From Tanytarsus gracilentus (taxonomy: Eukaryota; Arthropoda; Insecta; Diptera; Chironomidae), in contig JAXRKN010000029.1 of the NCBI GenBank assembly GCA_038502055.1, positions 82,001-146,000 on the forward strand: a stretch of 64,000 bases of DNA, in the 5' to 3' direction. Both the position numbers and the translations under genes were made by a program. Shown piece by piece: positions 62,156-64,000 of the stretch (position 1 is the stretch's first letter; each line of letters starts with the position of its first letter). The notes under the pieces are model-generated. The model was not told the origin of the DNA, ran no database searches, and saw only the letters and a list, made by a program, of their open reading frames with translations.

Positions 62156-63303
62156 TCACGGGCAGCCACATTCTTCGACTACCATTTTGGGTAAATCTCG
62201 TTTGATGATTTCCGATCCATCCGGCCCAAAATAAATCAACGACATGCTCGAGAATTTCAAGGGAGCACAACAAAGCTGATTACCGTTTAGTTTGTTATAC
62301 TTACGAACTTCATCAAAAACGTGAGAGTAAAAAGTGAGGAGAGTGTCGGGTGTTCGTCTAACACCACTGTCACAATCACCACGACAATAGTTTGCATAGT
62401 AACCGGGCGGCGCAATAATCCAATCATCCCAGCCGAGAGTCTTGAAGCTCACATAAAAACGTTGCTTACAGCATTGACTTTTACCTGCTTGCGAGCAATC
62501 TATCGCGCGTCTTTTTGTCCTTTTAATCAAGTCCGGCTCAATGTGCAACACCAAAAATGGCGTTTCTCTTGCACTGTGCTGCTTTAATCTTTTCTCCTCT
62601 GTCGGCATGTAAATTTTAATATTGCGTCCAATACAGCCCGAACAATCAACGAGAACTTCTAGTCTATTGTGAAAATTTGAGCTGTACCACTTTTGAACTA
62701 GAGCTGTAATGTCAATCTTTTGCCATCCCAATTGATTCAATGACAACTGCTTCGAAGTGCTATATTCCATGCGTTCGTCGAAAGCCTACAAAGAAAACTG
62801 TAAAAATTGTTTGCTTTTAAGTTAATAATTTACCTCATCGACTTCGTCAGCATCAGAGTTTAAGGTTGTGCGATTGCTGCCCCGAACGTGAAATATCCAC
62901 AAGGTTACGTTCTGTTTTATGGGACTTGTATAATTGCTAAATTCCTTGCTTGCCTTATGCCTTTCCTCATTACTATCACTTTTGATATGATCATCATCAT
63001 CATAACTATCATTAATGATATGGTTGTCAAAATTATGATTATAACTATAACGACCGCTATTCTTTTTCCGTCGCCTCCTACGCTTGGTGAGCGTCTGATT
63101 GTGGTCAACTTCTGATGGTTTTGTATTTACAAGCGTCCGTCCATTACGTACATTGTTATGATGCTGTCTTCGAGGACTGTGCGTCTCATGACCTACCCTC
63201 ACCCAAAGTGTGGCCATCCGAATTTTAAGCTTCGCGTTTGGTTGTGTTTGATTATCGATTGCTGTCGAAAATGACAAGATGTGATGAGAATTTATGCGCT
63301 GAC
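62156..63303 (-). CDS. Actbeta: Activin-beta-type TGF-beta ligand, 3' exons (partial)
   Basis: Two exons are seen, about 63303-62834 and 62785-62156; further 5' exons with the signal peptide lie to the right or beyond the window. The ligand is secreted, cleaved, and signals through type I/II serine kinase receptors to Smad2-type effectors; in flies Activin-beta acts in neurons, muscle and enteroendocrine cells. The propeptide part includes LGWQKIDITALVQKW. It ends at a furin-type site (RTKRR), after which the mature domain of about 115 residues shows the nine-cysteine activin pattern: DCSQ, QCC, WDDWIIAPPGYYANYC, GDC, LCCAP, ECGCP and stop. The upstream exon is Asn/Asp/Arg-rich with a KRRRRRKK run. 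The left boundary of that exon (acceptor ATCCAG at 63304) is less certain than the rest. Confidence 0.92.
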
Positions 63304-64000
63304 CTGGATCAAGATAAGAATGAAAAAATAAGTTTTAATACTTTTTTTTGTTTAAGTGCAAACTATAAAATTCATAATGCAATTCATTTTTATAGTTCCA
63401 TTCGAAATTTGACGTTTTAAAATCATCAGATGAGGTTACAGTCACGTTCGGGCGTTGAAGGAAATGAAGAAAAGAAATTTATAATTTCTTGTGTACATCT
63501 TAATAGATAGATAGATAGATAGATGACAAAGAGGTAGCGACACAGGACTTAACCAGGATGGACGCAAACCATGCAGAACTCCAAAGATTTCTCTTAAGAA
63601 TAGAGTATAAATACCCCTTTTTCCCCTCAACAGCAGGTGTCCCCGCGGGAATCGCCTACCTCGGGAGCTGCAACACACATCTTGAGAAAGACGTGAATGA
63701 CGATCGAACAACCCCTCTTCGTAGTTATGAATAAAACGTTATAGACGTCCGGCAATGAGAACATACGATCCGGACGTTGTTACCCATAACGGAGATAATA
63801 ACAGCTGTACACAGTCTTGTAGTCGCTCATTGAGTGTTTCCAACGAAGCACAGCCTCAACTGAATCTTACTATAATTTCTTGTGTACATCTTAATCATGA
63901 TTAATTCTGGAAATTTCGTATAACTGCATCGGACTTTTTTTTCGGAATATTTTATAATCATTTTTTGAAACGTTTAATTTTTGTTAAATCATTTTTTATT
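63304..64000 (-). other. Probable intron of the activin gene
   Basis: It follows the splice acceptor of the upstream activin exon on the minus strand and holds no recognisable exon. A retroposed sequence of 366 bp with perfect direct repeats is inserted here and listed separately. Confidence 0.6.
63505..63870 (-). mobile_element. Retroposed element with 25-bp TSD and (AGAT)n tail
   Basis: The perfect 25-bp direct repeat that starts TATAATTTCTTGTGTACATC and ends TTAAT flanks the insert, at 63480-63504 and 63871-63895. Next to the left copy is an AGAT tetranucleotide run, which read on the minus strand is a TCTA-type 3' tail. The body is GC-richer than its surroundings. Long variable target duplications and a simple-repeat tail are features of LINE-mediated retroposition, so this is either a SINE or a 5'-truncated LINE. 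No reverse transcriptase motif was recognised. Confidence 0.82.

Noticed and set aside
62888..63115. Plus-strand frame rich in Ile/Thr/Met opposite the activin exon
   Set aside because: It is the antisense shadow of the Asn/Asp/Arg-rich activin propeptide exon.

Overview
The window looks like nuclear DNA of a dipteran insect, most likely a nematoceran (midge or mosquito-like fly). The evidence is AT-rich sequence, small GT-AG introns, and insect or arthropod gene families: an ABCH-type transporter pair, a pickpocket (DEG/ENaC) channel, a DUF1091 protein, a ZAD zinc-finger protein, NELF-E and an activin-type ligand. Nothing points to bacteria, CRISPR or an operon. The species cannot be told from the sequence alone.

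Layout. From 1 to about 38.6 kb the window is almost entirely non-coding. The only coding sequence found is two minus-strand exons (8.1-8.9 kb) of what I read as the N-terminus of a SoxD (Sox5/6; fly Sox102F) transcription factor. Position 1-8095 is its downstream intron. The roughly 29.7 kb to its right holds its upstream intron, 5' exons and/or regulatory DNA. This gene-poor half carries non-autonomous DNA transposons that look like hAT relatives: a 1,954-bp element with a perfect 8-bp target duplication and a nested foldback (15.2-17.2 kb), a 763-bp element with CCCGGG-rich ends (29.6-30.3 kb), a 1.37-kb element with another nested foldback and a GC-rich core (33.6-35.0 kb), and a family of roughly 100-165-bp MITEs with CAGAGATGG ends.

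From 38.6 to 63.3 kb the window is gene-dense. In order: two head-to-head ABCH half-transporters forming an inverted duplication (38.6-43.8 kb); a small secreted DUF1091 protein (44.0-44.6 kb); a pickpocket-type sodium channel containing a 14-nt microexon (48.3-50.4 kb); two tandem secreted leucine-rich-repeat proteins that both end in a FAMeT-type domain (51.3-55.9 kb); NELF-E and a ZAD-C2H2 zinc-finger protein sharing a 181-bp divergent interval (57.4-60.2 kb); and the 3' exons of an Activin-beta ligand (62.2-63.3 kb) running off the right side.

How the genes relate. There is no operon. The ABCH pair, the LRR pair and the DUF1091 gene belong to families that expand by local duplication. SoxD and Activin-beta homologues both map to the Drosophila dot chromosome (102F), so their co-location suggests retained Muller element F linkage. 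The most notable items are the LRR-FAMeT fusion pair, the mosaic identity of the ABCH palindrome, and the recurrent design of hAT-type ends enclosing tandem repeats and a foldback core.
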